From Microbacterium sp. MYb45 (lineage in GTDB: Bacteria; Actinomycetota; Actinomycetes; Actinomycetales; Microbacteriaceae), in assembly GCF_002979655.1 (NCBI RefSeq), contig NZ_PCPG01000004.1, positions 186,001 to 250,000 of the forward strand: a stretch of 64,000 nt of DNA, in the 5' to 3' direction. A program made the translations under genes and the position numbers. Below the pieces are notes generated by a model. The model searched no databases. It was not told the origin of the DNA and was given only the letters and a program-made list of their open reading frames with translations. This document shows positions 63,384 through 64,000 of this stretch, piece after piece. Position 1 is the stretch's first letter. The number at the start of each line of letters is the position of its first letter.

Positions 63384-63944
63384 ATGCACGCTGCACCCAC
63401 GTCCACGAAGACCGCCTTCGACGGCATCCGCATCGCCATCGGCGTGGGGGGATCGCTCGCCCTCGTCGTCGGGGTGGTGATCCTCGTCTGGCCGGGCAAG
63501 ACCGCGATGGCCGTCACCGCTCTCGTCGCCGCCTACGCGATCGTCGCCGGTGTCATCTACGCGGCCATCGGCGGGCTGAGCAGGACGAAGGGCGGATGGG
63601 CGCGCGTCGGCCACGTGCTGCTCGGCCTGATCTTCATCGTCGCCGGGGTGATCGCGTTCACGAGCCTCGGTCAGACCGCGGTCTGGCTGGGAGCCTTCCT
63701 CGGCGTGCTCGTCGGCATCCTGTGGATCGTCGAGGGCATCGTCGCTCTGAGCACCCTCTCCGGAACCGGCTCCAGGGTCTGGTCGATCGTCTTCGCGATC
63801 TTCTCGATCGTGGCTGGAGCGGTGCTGCTGTTCGCACCGCTGTGGGGCGCCATGGTGCTGTGGATGCTGATGGGTATCTCGCTCATCGTCCTCGGCGTGG
63901 TGAACATCGTGCGAGCGATCACGTTCGGTCGCATGCAGCGTTGA
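63384..63944 (+). CDS. HdeD-like (DUF308) membrane protein
   Basis: The 186-residue protein has six helices in three repeated pairs with short loops, the DUF308/HdeD pattern (VVILVWPGKTAMAVTALVAA, then IAFTSLGQTAVWLGAFLGVL). In enterobacteria HdeD is linked to acid stress, but the function in actinobacteria is unknown. GAGGA eight bases upstream supports the ATG. It follows the amide hydrolase by 38 bases, so the two probably share a transcript. Confidence 0.87.
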   Translation: MHAAPTSTKTAFDGIRIAIGVGGSLALVVGVVILVWPGKTAMAVTALVAAYAIVAGVIYAAIGGLSRTKGGWARVGHVLLGLIFIVAGVIAFTSLGQTAVWLGAFLGVLVGILWIVEGIVALSTLSGTGSRVWSIVFAIFSIVAGAVLLFAPLWGAMVLWMLMGISLIVLGVVNIVRAITFGRMQR

Positions 63945-64000
63945 TCACGGACGGTCGCGCCGGCTGCCCGAACGTGGCCAGCGCGACCGTCCGTGGTCGA
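63941..64000 (+). terminator. long 20-bp stem terminator at the window's right edge
   Basis: CACGGACGGTCGCGC (63946-63960) pairs perfectly with GCGCGACCGTCCGTG (63981-63995). Five further pairs extend the stem outward, including G-T wobbles. The loop is 20 bases and the stem overlaps the stop codon of the HdeD-like gene. It probably ends both this transcript and the gene beyond the edge. Confidence 0.7.

Overview
The window is a dense (about 95% coding), very GC-rich stretch of chromosome from an actinobacterium. Protein similarity, the metG-tatD-rsmA-ispE neighbourhood and the promoter style point to Microbacteriaceae, most likely Microbacterium. I support 62 protein-coding genes. I see no rRNA, tRNA, CRISPR array, insertion sequence or integrase, and no gene-free stretch longer than 300 bases.

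Layout. 1-6.3 kb: the housekeeping row metG, tatD, rsmA, ispE (ispE runs off the left edge), interrupted by an opposite-strand MFS exporter and an aldo/keto reductase. 6.3-7.9 kb: an orphan membrane-anchored molybdenum oxidoreductase. 7.9-15.6 kb: a beta-glucoside uptake and cleavage operon (substrate-binding protein, two permeases, double ATPase, GH1 beta-glucosidase) behind a promoter with a LacI-type operator. The LacI gene is translationally coupled to rsmI, which diverges from a protein O-mannosyltransferase. 18-21 kb: an aminotransferase, amino-acid permease and Lrp regulator operon. 21-30.6 kb: mostly single genes, including a YyaL-like protein, an FMN reductase, an aldo/keto reductase, a DUF418-like membrane protein, the large helicase HrpA and a quinone-reductase-like enzyme.

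30.6-39.6 kb: a complete import-and-oxidise cassette. It has a peptide/nickel-type ABC transporter, a luciferase-like FMN monooxygenase and two carboxymuconolactone/AhpD-like proteins, almost all joined by 4-base stop/start overlaps. A second (NtaA/DmoA-type) FMN monooxygenase lies just upstream. The substrate is unknown. 39.7-41.6 kb: a Gfo/Idh/MocA oxidoreductase and a NYN-LOTUS putative RNase.

41.6-53.9 kb: a carbohydrate region. An eight-gene operon (Gfo/Idh/MocA dehydrogenase, ribose-type ABC importer, two TIM-barrel sugar isomerases/epimerases, a Dabb protein) diverges from its likely ROK repressor. A second isomerase plus Gfo/Idh/MocA pair diverges from a TetR regulator across a palindrome. 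53.9-64 kb: small operons and single genes, including a DUF4166/epimerase pair, an XRE/XRE/ImmA-like group, acetyltransferases, small membrane proteins with a winged-helix regulator, a cytoplasmic choloylglycine-hydrolase-family amidase and an HdeD-like protein.

A recurring signal links many of these genes: a TANNNT hexamer ends exactly six bases before the ATG/GTG at 15 promoter-proximal genes, with close variants at seven or eight more. This indicates leaderless mRNAs. The catabolic operons instead mostly use Shine-Dalgarno-led starts with recognisable operators.
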